Positions 32,653-41,986 of a stretch of 64,000 bases of DNA are shown here, piece after piece. This DNA is from Fen-1273 sp963837815. Lineage in GTDB: Bacteria > Bacteroidota > Ignavibacteria > UBA10030 > UBA6906. A program made the position numbers and the translations under genes. The stretch lies in contig CAWIOS010000013.1 of the NCBI GenBank assembly GCA_963837815.1, positions 744,001-808,000 on the forward strand. Direction: 5' to 3'. How positions within the stretch are numbered: the first letter of the stretch is position 1; every line of letters starts with the position of its first letter. The notes beneath the pieces were generated by a model. The model made no database searches and was not told the DNA's origin. It was given only the letters and a program-made list of their open reading frames with translations.

Positions 32653-33834
32653 CTATCGCTTGGGCCCTAACAATTCCACGACAGCATTAAACACTTGATC
32701 TACTGAGATCCTATCTATGCAGGGGTAGGGTGAACCCGGAGAAAGAGCATAAATACAACGCCATCTGCAATTATAGCAGGACATCAATTCCTTCACTACC
32801 ACTGGCTGAGCAGGATGCAGATGCACTTTGGGATAAGGTACAAACACTCCAAAATGTCCGCCTCCGGTAATGCTAATAGACCGAGTTCCCAAAGCGGCAG
32901 CAAGATGTATAGCTCCGGTTTCATTCGCAACCACAAGACTCGAAACCCGAACGATTGCACATGCTTCACGCAGAGTCGTTCTCCCGGTCAAGTTGATTAT
33001 AGTGGCGCTCTTATTTTCCGCGGAGAGGTTTAGATCGACGGGGAGAATTCCCAGAATAACAGCGTGCATTTCCGGATATCGATTCAAGACTCTCGCGACC
33101 AACCTTGCAGACGCTTCAGCCGGCCATGATCTGTGGGGGTCAGACGAATCTACGAAAAATGAAACAATCCTTTTCCAATCGTGTCCCCCCAGGCGTTTGT
33201 CGACTGCAAGGGCAGTTTCCCCCTCAGTCAGCCATAAGTGGGGCCATTCCGGGTCATTGTCAACATCAAGGGAGTGCAAAAAGTACGAATTCATCGCCAG
33301 CTCGTGAGTCCCTTCTAGTTCCAACGGGTATTTGACCAATTGCGAGTAGCAGCGGTCTCCGAGTAGTTTTTCCAATCCCCACATATTTGGATGCCTTGTA
33401 TCGAAGCCAATTCTCTTCTGCGATGAAGTCCAAGCCACCATCTGGTCTCCCTGAACTTCACGAAAGCTCATAGGATTTAGGACCATACCGTATCCCCCTC
33501 CACGGATCCTCCACAAAAATCTCAACCTATAGAACAGATTGCGTTTAAACGATTTGTGCCGAAAGGTAATTACCTCGTCGACATACGGGCAATCCTGGAA
33601 AAGCGCGCCGGCCAAGTCTCGAACCACGAGCGAAATCTTATGAGAAGGAAATGCACTCCGAAGGGCCCTTAAAAAAGGAATGAACAAAACGAGGTCGCCA
33701 ATTTGATCTGTCCTAACGATGAGGATTCTTGTCGGAGACGTGTTCTTTCGCCCGATCAACACGACAAGTCGGCCTGTAATGAGCCCAAGAATACTCAACA
33801 AGAAGAGTAGCGTATTTTGGATAATGACAATCAT
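32653..33834 (-). CDS. Glycosyltransferase family 9 with N-terminal membrane helix
   Basis: About 393 residues from ATG 33834 (MIVIIQNTLLFLLSILGLIT). The longer frame needs a TTG start at 33870 and lacks support. An N-terminal helix (about 4-24) anchors a GT9 domain: ILIVRTDQIGDLVLFIPFLR, HKISLVVRDLAGALF, RIVSFFVDSSDPHRSWPAEA and SSLVVANETGAIHLAAALGT followed by SISITGGGHFGVFVPYP. The D-Q-I-G-D loop is the heptosyltransferase motif. Substrate unknown. Upstream, 33835-34156 has no recognisable gene. Confidence 0.85.
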   Translation of the reverse strand: MIVIIQNTLLFLLSILGLITGRLVVLIGRKNTSPTRILIVRTDQIGDLVLFIPFLRALRSAFPSHKISLVVRDLAGALFQDCPYVDEVITFRHKSFKRNLFYRLRFLWRIRGGGYGMVLNPMSFREVQGDQMVAWTSSQKRIGFDTRHPNMWGLEKLLGDRCYSQLVKYPLELEGTHELAMNSYFLHSLDVDNDPEWPHLWLTEGETALAVDKRLGGHDWKRIVSFFVDSSDPHRSWPAEASARLVARVLNRYPEMHAVILGILPVDLNLSAENKSATIINLTGRTTLREACAIVRVSSLVVANETGAIHLAAALGTRSISITGGGHFGVFVPYPKVHLHPAQPVVVKELMSCYNCRWRCIYALSPGSPYPCIDRISVDQVFNAVVELLGPKR

Positions 33835-34156
33835 ACATTCACATTGCGGATTGTCAACACAGATCAACAATCAGTGACATCTGATACCCGTATGTTACGC
33901 GAAGCATCCGCTGCCAGACGACCAGTAAACGAAACACAAATAGCATACCTCTCCCGAATCCAATCAAGAACATACGACTGTCCGATGTATCACCCTCTGC
34001 TCTATGCAAGTACTTCAATTTATCATCTCCGTTGCCATTTTGATCTCGTGGCACGACCTCTAGATATTGGCTAGAAATCAAGGCCGCTGAAAGAAGCCGC
34101 TATTCTTGAGACTCGGTTAGTGAAACCAACTCAGAAACAGTCACGACAAGAAGAGC

Positions 34157-34957
34157 CTATGGCTTGAGGAAATGGATTATCGGATCACGAAGGATAGTGC
34201 CGACATCACGATCCACGATTTGATAACCCATCTCCTCCAGCATGGTGCAAGTGTTCCCAATTCCGGCATTGTACCACCTCCCTGCAGATGGTACACCGTT
34301 TTCGGCAAGATCAACGAGCCGTGGTCTAGTTTTCCGTATCAACTGACGGTAAATCGGATCTAAGAAAGCGTATCGCCGCCTCTTTGGCCGAAGGACACTG
34401 AGAAAGCTGAGCGCCTCTATATCCGTGATTGCACGGTTATATTTTTCATAATCCGCGATCATCCAAAAACAGTTGCTGCCAGGGACGAGTTTCGCGAAAA
34501 TATTCCGCGCATATTTTGAAATGCCTTCAAAAGAGACATGACACAAGCAGCCGAACGAAAACATATATGAAAAATGATTGTCAGGTAGCATTGCACAATC
34601 GAAATCATGCACTTGGTAGTAGTGAACATTTGGAGGATTGCCCAGGTATTCATAGAACTTATTGTGTTCTTCAGGCAAGGCATCAAGAGCGTAGATTTCT
34701 TTGGATCTTAACATTGTCTTTGTCCAAGCGCCCCTCCCCGGTCCAATCTCTAACGCAACAGTCTGTGGATTAATGTAGGGCTTGATGCATCTCAAATAAG
34801 TTGCATGCAATACACTCATGTAGCCGAGTTGTCCGTATCCAGACCTGCCGATCGGATCGAGAGGATTACCTTCATAAAATCCCCCCTTCCAGAGATTGGC
34901 AAAACTTCCCAGTTCAGTTGATAATTTCGTTGTCAAGGCGAGTCCTTTCAAAGTCAA
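34157..34957 (-). CDS. SAM-dependent methyltransferase-like protein
   Basis: Up to 266 residues. VALEIGPGRGAWTKTMLRSK is motif I, EIYALDALPEEHNKFYEYLG motif II, and HFSYMFSFGCLCHVSFEGIS a post-I acidic/loop region. All visible starts are TTG. The one at 34936 (LTTKLSTELGSFANLW) has AAAGGA six bases upstream and may be the true start. The substrate is unknown, most likely a glycan residue. It is isolated by gaps of 199 bp and 141 bp from the next genes and is AT-richer than the flanks. Confidence 0.75.
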   Translation of the reverse strand: MTLKGLALTTKLSTELGSFANLWKGGFYEGNPLDPIGRSGYGQLGYMSVLHATYLRCIKPYINPQTVALEIGPGRGAWTKTMLRSKEIYALDALPEEHNKFYEYLGNPPNVHYYQVHDFDCAMLPDNHFSYMFSFGCLCHVSFEGISKYARNIFAKLVPGSNCFWMIADYEKYNRAITDIEALSFLSVLRPKRRRYAFLDPIYRQLIRKTRPRLVDLAENGVPSAGRWYNAGIGNTCTMLEEMGYQIVDRDVGTILRDPIIHFLKP

Positions 34958-35098
34958 TTGGATGAGACACTTTGCATATTAAGATGGTTGTGTCCCAGAA
35001 CCCGAATTGGGAGGCCCGGACCACTAAAGAGTGTACCAAACTCTCGGACAATCCAGAAAGCAAACAACGAACCACTCGCCACAAAATATCTGGCTTCC

Positions 35099-36292
35099 TT
35101 ACCTGCCCATTAGTTGCAATCGCAGGATAGCCTCCAAATTCCCCCTGTACTTTTCAAATGAATAGCCCTCGCGAACATGCGATTTGGATCGCATTGCGAG
35201 ACTTTGAACACTCTTGTTATCAAGTCTAGTTGCTTCATTGATTGCGTTCTCGAATCCGCTAATAGTCGGACCATCAATTTGCCAGCCGAAGTCAGTCACA
35301 TCGAGACCAGTAGTTTTCGTTACGATTGGAATGAGGCCACCATTTGCGATTGCGTTTAATATGGCGGCGGCTCCCCCTTCACTCACCGAAGGGGACAAAA
35401 CGTAACCACACGTATCCATGATTTCCCTGAATGATTGAGACTCCAGCTTGACGAAGCCGTGATTCATAATGTTTCTAGACCTAGAGATACTTCTCTGATA
35501 ATAGTCGAAGAACCCTCTTTCAGTCTCCGGCGCACCACAAATATGCAAATAGATGTCATCTCGATCGCTGAATATATCCAACAAGACATCCAGCCCCTTG
35601 TGAAGCAATCCACCACTTCCAAACCACAGAAAGTGTTTCTTTGCGGACTCGAAGTCTTTGTGGGCAAGATCGATATCGTAGCAGTCGTGGTAGAATGCGT
35701 CCAATCGGTGATATCTCCCAACCCCCTGTGGGTCAAATTGTGTATATGTGTTTAATACGAACTGATTGCCGAGAACGACAACCACGTCCGAAAGGAGGAT
35801 TTGGGCCATCTGGGAGTCCTTTAGAACCCTGCTTGATTCCATCAAAAGTTGTCCGTGACGTAGACGAAATTCTCTGACTTTCAGGGTGGTGTGGACATTG
35901 GAATAAATTGGATTGCATCCTGTAGCATAGAATATCCGTAATACCCGAACGTCATGCCCGCCATAGAATGATCTCTCGAGAACAGGTCCCATTCCGTAAA
36001 TAACATTGTACCGAGAATAATCCACCTCCCTGCTCGACAAGTAACTAATCACATCGACACAGTAGCCCAATTCATGAAAGATCTTTGCCGCTGTCGCACA
36101 TTCTCGAAAGCTGGAATGTGCATAACTCAATCCAGCTTCAAATGGGGCCGTAATATACGACAGGAGGACCTTTGCTTGGTAATTCGACTTAAAGACATTC
36201 TTCAGCCAGTGATCATCTCTTAGAAAACCAACCATCAATCGTGGGGTCAACAGTGATCTAAGAACCCGGTGTCTCATAGAATTATTTAGCAT
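35099..36292 (-). CDS. Glycosyltransferase (GT4-like), 5' side interrupted by IS
   Basis: A 397-residue frame. The donor domain is GT-B: FLWFGSGGLLHKGLDVLLDI, YLHICGAPETERGFFDYYQR, CGYVLSPSVSEGGAAAILNA (E-x7-like motif) and NGGLIPIVTKTTGLDV. The N-terminal half is divergent (VLLSYITAPFEAGLSYAHSS). The ATG at 36292 lies two bases from the end of an IS element, and no Shine-Dalgarno remains upstream. Either the original start or ribosome-binding site was removed, or translation now begins at Met6. Expression would depend on transcription out of the element. Confidence 0.8.
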   Translation of the reverse strand: MLNNSMRHRVLRSLLTPRLMVGFLRDDHWLKNVFKSNYQAKVLLSYITAPFEAGLSYAHSSFRECATAAKIFHELGYCVDVISYLSSREVDYSRYNVIYGMGPVLERSFYGGHDVRVLRIFYATGCNPIYSNVHTTLKVREFRLRHGQLLMESSRVLKDSQMAQILLSDVVVVLGNQFVLNTYTQFDPQGVGRYHRLDAFYHDCYDIDLAHKDFESAKKHFLWFGSGGLLHKGLDVLLDIFSDRDDIYLHICGAPETERGFFDYYQRSISRSRNIMNHGFVKLESQSFREIMDTCGYVLSPSVSEGGAAAILNAIANGGLIPIVTKTTGLDVTDFGWQIDGPTISGFENAINEATRLDNKSVQSLAMRSKSHVREGYSFEKYRGNLEAILRLQLMGR

Positions 36293-36293
36293 C

Positions 36294-38252
36294 TAGCCGA
36301 AGTTGGACAGTTTGATTGAGAAAATGGTTGTTCCGGGTCGCATTCGGCACTTTTGTCCAAAAGTTTGCACTACATTTTGTGTTGCATTGCCAAGCGCAGC
36401 GGCGGCCGCAAGTTCAGTTGATCGAGAAGGATTGCCAGATGCTTCTCCGGTTTCATGACACAACGCAGCCGAAGTTCGTTCCCGCTCTTTATTGGTAAGA
36501 TGATATCCGCCAAGTTGAGCGTGCTGATTTCGTCAAGCACTTTTCGCGGTTCGTCGCCGAGCCCGGCACTCTTGCACATCTGGCCGAGACATTTCCAGAG
36601 CACATAGGCGAGGAAGCAGACCATGATGTGTGCTTGCACGCCATCGGCTCTCTGGTGCCAGACAGGCCGGAGCTCGAGATCCTGTTTGTGGATGCGGAAG
36701 GCCGCTTCCGCGTCCGTCAGCGAGATGTAGACCGTCCAGAGATCCTCCGGCGTCCAGTCGCTGACATTGGTGCGCAAGAGATAACAGCCCTCACTCAAGC
36801 GCGCCCACTCGGCGTGCTTGCTGCGCCGGCGCCAGTGGAGCACGGGGCGGTTTCCCCGGGTCTTGAGCTTGATGTCAAAGAGAGCCGCGGCACGACTGTT
36901 GGCCTGGAGCAAGCGTCCGACGCGGGTCCAGATCTGCGCCGGATCCTTGGGGCGACCCCGGAGGCAGCTGGCCTGGAGGTTTGTGAGGCCCTTGGCCAGC
37001 CGCTCGCTGAAGCGCTCGTGCATCGCCCGTTCTTTTTGCTGCCGCACGGCGCTGCGGCAGAGGATGAACGTCTCGTCGGGGCCGTCGGGTGAGGGGCAGA
37101 GCTTGACTTCGAGGCCCTCGTGCACTTCGTGCCAGCCTCTGCCCGCCAGGTGCTTCTCGAAGGCGCGTAACTCGTTTTTGGCCGTGCCGATAATGTAGCG
37201 GCGGCCCTCCTTGGAAAGGAGTTTGAGGTTCTCGTCGCTGGTCATACCGCACTCCATGATCCAGACGCGGTCCGACTTGCCGTAGAGAGCCTCCATTTTG
37301 GCAATGATGGTCTTGACGGTTTTCGAGTCGTGCCGGTTTCCCTCGAAGACCTCATAGCCCAGAGGGATCCCTCCCTTGGTGACGACCAGGCCGATGCAGA
37401 CTTGCTTGCAGTCCGGACGGCTGTCGCGGGAGTAGCCCCGCTTGGCCTGCGGGTTTTTCTTTTCCTCCCCCTCGAAGTAGGTCGAGGTGACGTCGTACAG
37501 GAGGATGTCGTAGCTGATAGCAAAGAGCTCGCCGAGGCGTTCTTTCAAATGCTTCTGGACCGCATCTTTGTGCTCCACGAGTTGGTCCAGTGCCCGGTAG
37601 AGCCGTTGAGGGTAAATCTCCTCATCCGGGATGCCAAGCAAATCAGCCAGCGCACTCGACTGGTAAAACTGTTCCGCGATATGGAGCTCACTGGATGGCT
37701 CGCAGAACCGGGAGACGACCAGCACTTCGGCCAAGCGCGCCCAAGGGATTTTCGGGTGAATGTCCGGCAGCAGCTTTTCCCAGAGCTCGCGCAGACCGAG
37801 CTTCTGGATCAGCTCCAGGGCGAGCCAGACGTCGCCGAAGCGCCGCGAGCGTTCCATGCGCACGCGACTGGAATCGACCTCGACCCAGGTAGGAGCCGGC
37901 GTCTCTTCAAAGAGCTATCCCTGGACTCCCGGGTGACCCAGCGCAGCCTGCAGGACTCCGAGGCGGCCAGCGTCATCCGTATCGCCGAGGTAGGAGACAA
38001 TCCTCTGGCGAGGACCGCGCTCAGTGCGGACAGACTCGACGAGGGCCCAGTAGTTATGGCGCGCCCTGTTCTTCTTGATCGTGACCTTGCGCAGGAACAT
38101 GAAGCAAATATACAACAGCGCACAGGCCGAGCGCAAGGGGTCGAGTTTGCACTACACGGCACTTTCAAAGAGATGTGCGTGACCGGTTCCGCAATCGCCA
38201 ACTTCGAGCGACAATTGGTCAAACATATTTTTCAACTGTCCAACTTGGGCTA
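36294..38252 (-). mobile_element. IS1634-like insertion sequence (1959 bp)
   Basis: The ends are 19-bp inverted repeats matching at 18 positions: TAGCCGAAGTTGGACAGTT (36294-36312) and, read on the other strand, TAGCCCAAGTTGGACAGTT (38252-38234). They enclose one transposase frame with a nonsense mutation. No clear target duplication longer than the dinucleotide TA is visible. Its GC content is higher than the surrounding glycan genes, consistent with separate origin. A 13-base direct repeat (36362-36374 and 38144-38156) lies inside each end. Confidence 0.88.
36370..38100 (-). pseudogene. IS1634/IS4-type transposase, interrupted by in-frame TAG
   Basis: From ATG 38100 (MFLRKVTIKKNRARHNYWAL, then VESVRTERGPRQRIVSYLGD) the frame meets TAG at 37917-37915 and continues in the same frame (LFEETPAPTWVEVDSSR) into 497 further residues with LLYDVTSTYFEG (first Asp) and LTDAEAAFRIHKQDLELRPV (Glu and the Y/R-E-K region). 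The second acidic site reads MECGMTSDENL, where relatives usually have D-R-G-M. One nonsense change, probably CAG to TAG, and this substitution suggest decay. The separate downstream piece could start at GTG 37863, but it would lack the N-terminal domain. Confidence 0.85.
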
Positions 38253-38490
38253 ACTGTAAAAGAATAGCCCATCTAATTCAAATTGTATTCTATTTCTCAT
38301 ACGGTTTCCTATACGACGTTAACAACTGCTAACATAAGTCTGTCCATTGCTCTGTAATACCATCGACAGATCCTCAAACCTCCAATCAGCGGGAACCTGC
38401 ATGAATCAGCGGCATCTCAGCTACACCTTGAGCACATTCTCCCTTCGCCTATTCATTCCGATTTCACATGTGATGTTCTGTACTCTCTCC
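38253..38490. other. Short non-coding stretch between IS and flippase gene
   Basis: AT-rich, with no frame of family resemblance. A 16-codon frame (MRNRIQFELDGLFFYS) reads towards the IS and could be a stranded 5' end of the gene at 35099-36292, but it does not join it cleanly. Confidence 0.3.
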
Positions 38491-39999
38491 TCAAAATCCT
38501 GCCCCATCTCGTCTCCGAAGCATTCCAGCAACATCCCGAAGGGGCAACGTACTTGATCTTAGCACTATTAGGACATGAAGAGCCAATCCGATTCCACCGA
38601 CGACGTAACAGTAGATCTCCCAACGGGGGAAAATAATCTGGGAAACAAATGAACTCAGTGAAAGGGTTCCGGGAAGTATATGGATTCGAAATACTGTTCC
38701 CACATAGTTGAGCAGTGGAGCTTTCAGTGATCGTGTAGCCATAAATAACACGAGAGTTGAATTCACGAGAGTTGTAATGAACATTCCGACTGCTGTTCCC
38801 TGAACTCCGAAGACAGATGTGAATAGAGGCAGTAAGATACCGTACGAGACGACAGCGAAGCTACCGAACAGTGCGATGAGCTTCGTTTTGCCGAATCCCA
38901 TAAGCATAAGATTTGGGACGGCGGTGAACCCGCCGACCAGGGAACTCAAGGACAAGATGCCCAGAACTATCCAGCTCTTCTGAGCAAAATCAGCTCCCAT
39001 CCACACCCAAAGGAGAGGCTTGGCAAATACTGTAAGGAAGAGTGCAGGTGGAACCGCAAGAGCTGCAAACACGCGTGATCCCTTGATAAAAGTTCTTCGG
39101 AGCTCCTCGGGGGTTCTGGTAACACTTATTTGCGAGGCAAACGGAAAGACAACCCCTACTCCTCCAGCGAGCAACCCCCCAAGTGCCGAAGTGACCTTGG
39201 TCGGAATCGCAAATTGGACCACTGCCGCGGGGCCGAGGAAGTATGAGATCATCAGCTGTACGATGTACTTTGTAATCAAGTTTGATACTTTTGAGACAAA
39301 CACGTACCCGCTGAACTGAAACATTCTCTTAACCTCTAGAAATCGCAACACAAACTTCGCTCGCCAAAACGGGAGTAGCTTCTTCACCTTCACGAAATAG
39401 ATTGTTGTTGAGGTCAAAGTCATAAACACGGAAACGGAAATTGCTACAAGCAAACCAAATCCGCAGAATGCAACCGCGGCGAGAGCTAAGTTTAGCCCTC
39501 CATTGACGCCGACATCAACTCTGGAAGAGATATCGTATCTTTGCAGACCCATTATGACCGCCGAGAATGTACCTCCGAACATCGAAGCCATGAATCCGAA
39601 TGCACAAAGATATACCCCCAGGTGGGCATCCGCTCTATACTGATCACCTATTCTTAGTAAGTTCAAAAGCCAATCGTTAGAAACAATTAGTAGAAGTGAC
39701 CCAACGAGTCCCATCGCAGATTGGACAACAAGAGCCGAGTTAATAGAACGGTAAATTCCCTCGTCATCGCCACGCGCACTGTACTCTGCGACAAATTTTA
39801 TTATTGCCTGGCCTAGCCCAAGGTCCGCGATAGCATAATATCCTACCAAGCTTGTAACAACTAGGTACACTCCGTACCCCCCAACTGTCAGCCCCTTGAC
39901 GATAATAGGAGTAGTCAACAACGCGATTACGCTGATCAGAACGAAACTGCCAGAGCCAAAAAGCGAATTGCGGATCAGGTCCCTATTCATTGTCGGCAC
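38491..39999 (-). CDS. Wzx-type polysaccharide flippase (MOP superfamily)
   Basis: A 502-residue membrane protein with about 14 hydrophobic helices. The start (NSLFGSGSFVLISVIALLTT) with PIIVKGLTVGGYGVYLVVTS and DLGLGQAIIKFVAEYSARGD matches RfbX/Wzx proteins, and FVSKVSNLITKYIVQLMISY is a later conserved helix pair. It should move lipid-linked repeat units across the inner membrane. Together with the Wzy-like protein, the Wzz protein and the SLBB exporter it defines a Wzx/Wzy pathway. Confidence 0.9.
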   Translation of the reverse strand: MPTMNRDLIRNSLFGSGSFVLISVIALLTTPIIVKGLTVGGYGVYLVVTSLVGYYAIADLGLGQAIIKFVAEYSARGDDEGIYRSINSALVVQSAMGLVGSLLLIVSNDWLLNLLRIGDQYRADAHLGVYLCAFGFMASMFGGTFSAVIMGLQRYDISSRVDVGVNGGLNLALAAVAFCGFGLLVAISVSVFMTLTSTTIYFVKVKKLLPFWRAKFVLRFLEVKRMFQFSGYVFVSKVSNLITKYIVQLMISYFLGPAAVVQFAIPTKVTSALGGLLAGGVGVVFPFASQISVTRTPEELRRTFIKGSRVFAALAVPPALFLTVFAKPLLWVWMGADFAQKSWIVLGILSLSSLVGGFTAVPNLMLMGFGKTKLIALFGSFAVVSYGILLPLFTSVFGVQGTAVGMFITTLVNSTLVLFMATRSLKAPLLNYVGTVFRIHILPGTLSLSSFVSQIIFPRWEIYCYVVGGIGLALHVLIVLRSSTLPLRDVAGMLRRRDGAGF

Positions 40000-40093
40000 G
40001 TGACAAAAGTTGAGGCGGGTGGAATAGCAATACCGAGCCTAAGGCAATACGTGGCTTTCACGAATTCCAACGGGATGAGATGAGACCTGGAAA

Positions 40094-40891
40094 TCATCCA
40101 CCCTCGACAAGGCGCATTTCCTCAGAATCCGCGAGTGTGCGACCTATTAGATTCTTGGATCTAAATTTCGCGATGCCGAATCGAGATAACCTGAGCAAGA
40201 GGGGAAATGCAGTGCGGGGGAATCGCTTTTCTGAAATGAGATGAAGTGACACGCCATCGGAATAGAAATTCAACCCGAAACGATCGGCGATGACCCTAAG
40301 AGACGAAAGCGAGTAGAACGAAATATGCTGCCCATGCTCGCACCCATAATACCACCATTCGTTCGGACCTGGCGCTGGCTGCGGTAGCAAAAGAGTCGAA
40401 AAGAGAACCGATTTCGAATACTCTAGCATTTCGTGAATCACTTCAATGGGGTCCGGGAGATGTTCAAAGACTTCGAATCCAGTGACAAGTTCAAACTGTC
40501 CCTTGTCCAATTGAGCTTCAAACCCCACCGCGAACAAGTTCTGTGAGTACTTGTCATGCCAGTAGCAATCAAATCCCTTATCCCGCATTAGGCGAGTGTA
40601 CACACCATACCCACCTGCGAAATCGAGAATTTTCCCGTTGGAGTCGAATAAGTACGCAAGCAGGGTTTCGGTTTTATTAGCACACTCAATGTTGCGTTGA
40701 ATAAGCCCGGTGTCAGAGAGATTGATGGGGCGACGGTATGCCTCTTCGAGCCAATACGGCTGCTCCGTTTGAATAAACCCGCACGCATTGCAATGGAAAT
40801 ACCTAACGTCGTACTTCCGTAGTACTGTGGCCATAAATCTGAGACGTGTGGGGTTTCCGCAAATCCTGCAATCCATAAAGATCTGCTCCAT
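40094..40891 (-). CDS. Class I SAM-dependent methyltransferase with Cys-pair head
   Basis: A 265-residue protein. The N-terminus carries CRICGN and YFHCNACGFIQTEQPYW (four Cys). The SAM domain shows KILDFAGGYGVYTRLMRDKG, FELVTGFEVFEHLPDPIEVI and SVLFSTLLLPQPAPG, with WWYYGCEHGQHISFYSL later. The architecture parallels the 27109-27933 gene, though the sequences are diverged. Probably modifies a sugar or lipid-linked intermediate; substrate unknown. A second ATG five codons in has GGAG at a better distance. Confidence 0.82.
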   Translation of the reverse strand: MEQIFMDCRICGNPTRLRFMATVLRKYDVRYFHCNACGFIQTEQPYWLEEAYRRPINLSDTGLIQRNIECANKTETLLAYLFDSNGKILDFAGGYGVYTRLMRDKGFDCYWHDKYSQNLFAVGFEAQLDKGQFELVTGFEVFEHLPDPIEVIHEMLEYSKSVLFSTLLLPQPAPGPNEWWYYGCEHGQHISFYSLSSLRVIADRFGLNFYSDGVSLHLISEKRFPRTAFPLLLRLSRFGIAKFRSKNLIGRTLADSEEMRLVEGG

Positions 40892-41022
40892 CGGTAGACG
40901 GTCCTATCACCCGACGCATAGCATTTCCAATGCTAGAGCTAACGCGCTGATTGCTCCCCGTCCGACAGGCGTCTATAAGTAAGCATCATTAGGTTAGAGG
41001 GGGACAATCGAGGGGAGCCAGC

Positions 41023-41979
41023 CTATTTCGTTCGTTCTTTGGTCCGAAACGTCTCTTCGTACCATGAAACAGTTGCGCTCAGTCCTTCTTGAAATGAGGT
41101 CTTCGAAGAAAAGCCGAAGCGCTCCTTTGCCATGGAGGTGGACAACATCCTGCGAGGCTGGCCGTTTGGCTTCGAAACGTCCCACAATATCCTGCCTTCA
41201 TACTTCGTCAGCTTTGCTATGAGGAGGACAAGATCCTTTATCGAGATTTCAAATCCCGCACCCACATTTACGGGGTCTGGATCATTGTATTTTTCCGCCG
41301 CCAGACACACCGCTTCGGCCGCATCATCGATATAGAGGAACTCCCGCGTTGCGTTTCCGTCACCCCAGACCATAATTTCCTTTTTGCCGGCGACTTTTGC
41401 ATCTACACACTTCTTGATCAGAGCCGGTATGACGTGCGATGAAGAAGGATCAAAATTGTCTCCTGGCCCATATAAGTTCACAGGCAAGAGGTAGATTGCG
41501 TTGAAGCCATATTGTTGACGATACGCCTGAGCCTGCACAAGCATCATCTTCTTCGCAAGTCCGTAGGGAGCGTTCGTTTCTTCCGGATATCCGTTCCAGA
41601 GGTCGTCTTCCTTGAACGGAACGGGGGTATGTTTTGGATAAGCGCAAATTGTTCCCACACCTACGAATTTCCCCACGGCGTACTGGCGCGACAACTCCAT
41701 AAGCTGAATCCCCATGATGGCATTGTCATAAAAGAATTTGCCTGGGTTTGCCTGGTTGGCCCCTATCCCGCCGACAACCGCTGCCAGGTGAATGACCAGT
41801 GTGGGCTTCGCCATGTCGAACAGTCGGCGGATATCCGACTCCTTGCGCAGGTCGTATTCTCGACTTCGCGGAACAACAATACTGTTGTAGCCTCGCATCG
41901 TGAGCTTACCAACAACAGCCTTTCCGAGGAAGCCATTGCCTCCCGTGACAACGATAGAATGAGACTCCCAGGATTTCAT
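41023..41979 (-). CDS. GDP-L-fucose synthase-like NAD-dependent epimerase/reductase
   Basis: A 318-residue extended SDR. VVTGGNGFLGKAVVGKL is the nucleotide loop, and VIHLAAVVGGIGANQANPGK closely matches GDP-fucose synthase (Fcl/WcaG). VGVGTICAYPKHTPVPFKED (Ser replaced by Thr in the S-S-C-Y-P-like motif), YGLAKKMMLVQAQAYRQQYG and VNLYGPGDNFDPSSSHVIPA follow, again Fcl features. The usual partner, GDP-mannose 4,6-dehydratase, is not in the window, so the real product may be a different deoxysugar. Confidence 0.8.
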   Translation of the reverse strand: MKSWESHSIVVTGGNGFLGKAVVGKLTMRGYNSIVVPRSREYDLRKESDIRRLFDMAKPTLVIHLAAVVGGIGANQANPGKFFYDNAIMGIQLMELSRQYAVGKFVGVGTICAYPKHTPVPFKEDDLWNGYPEETNAPYGLAKKMMLVQAQAYRQQYGFNAIYLLPVNLYGPGDNFDPSSSHVIPALIKKCVDAKVAGKKEIMVWGDGNATREFLYIDDAAEAVCLAAEKYNDPDPVNVGAGFEISIKDLVLLIAKLTKYEGRILWDVSKPNGQPRRMLSTSMAKERFGFSSKTSFQEGLSATVSWYEETFRTKERTK

Positions 41980-41986
41980 ATTGCAT

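Noticed and set aside
37330..38253. 307-codon plus-strand frame in the IS
   Set aside because: Antisense to the transposase; no match to IS accessory proteins.
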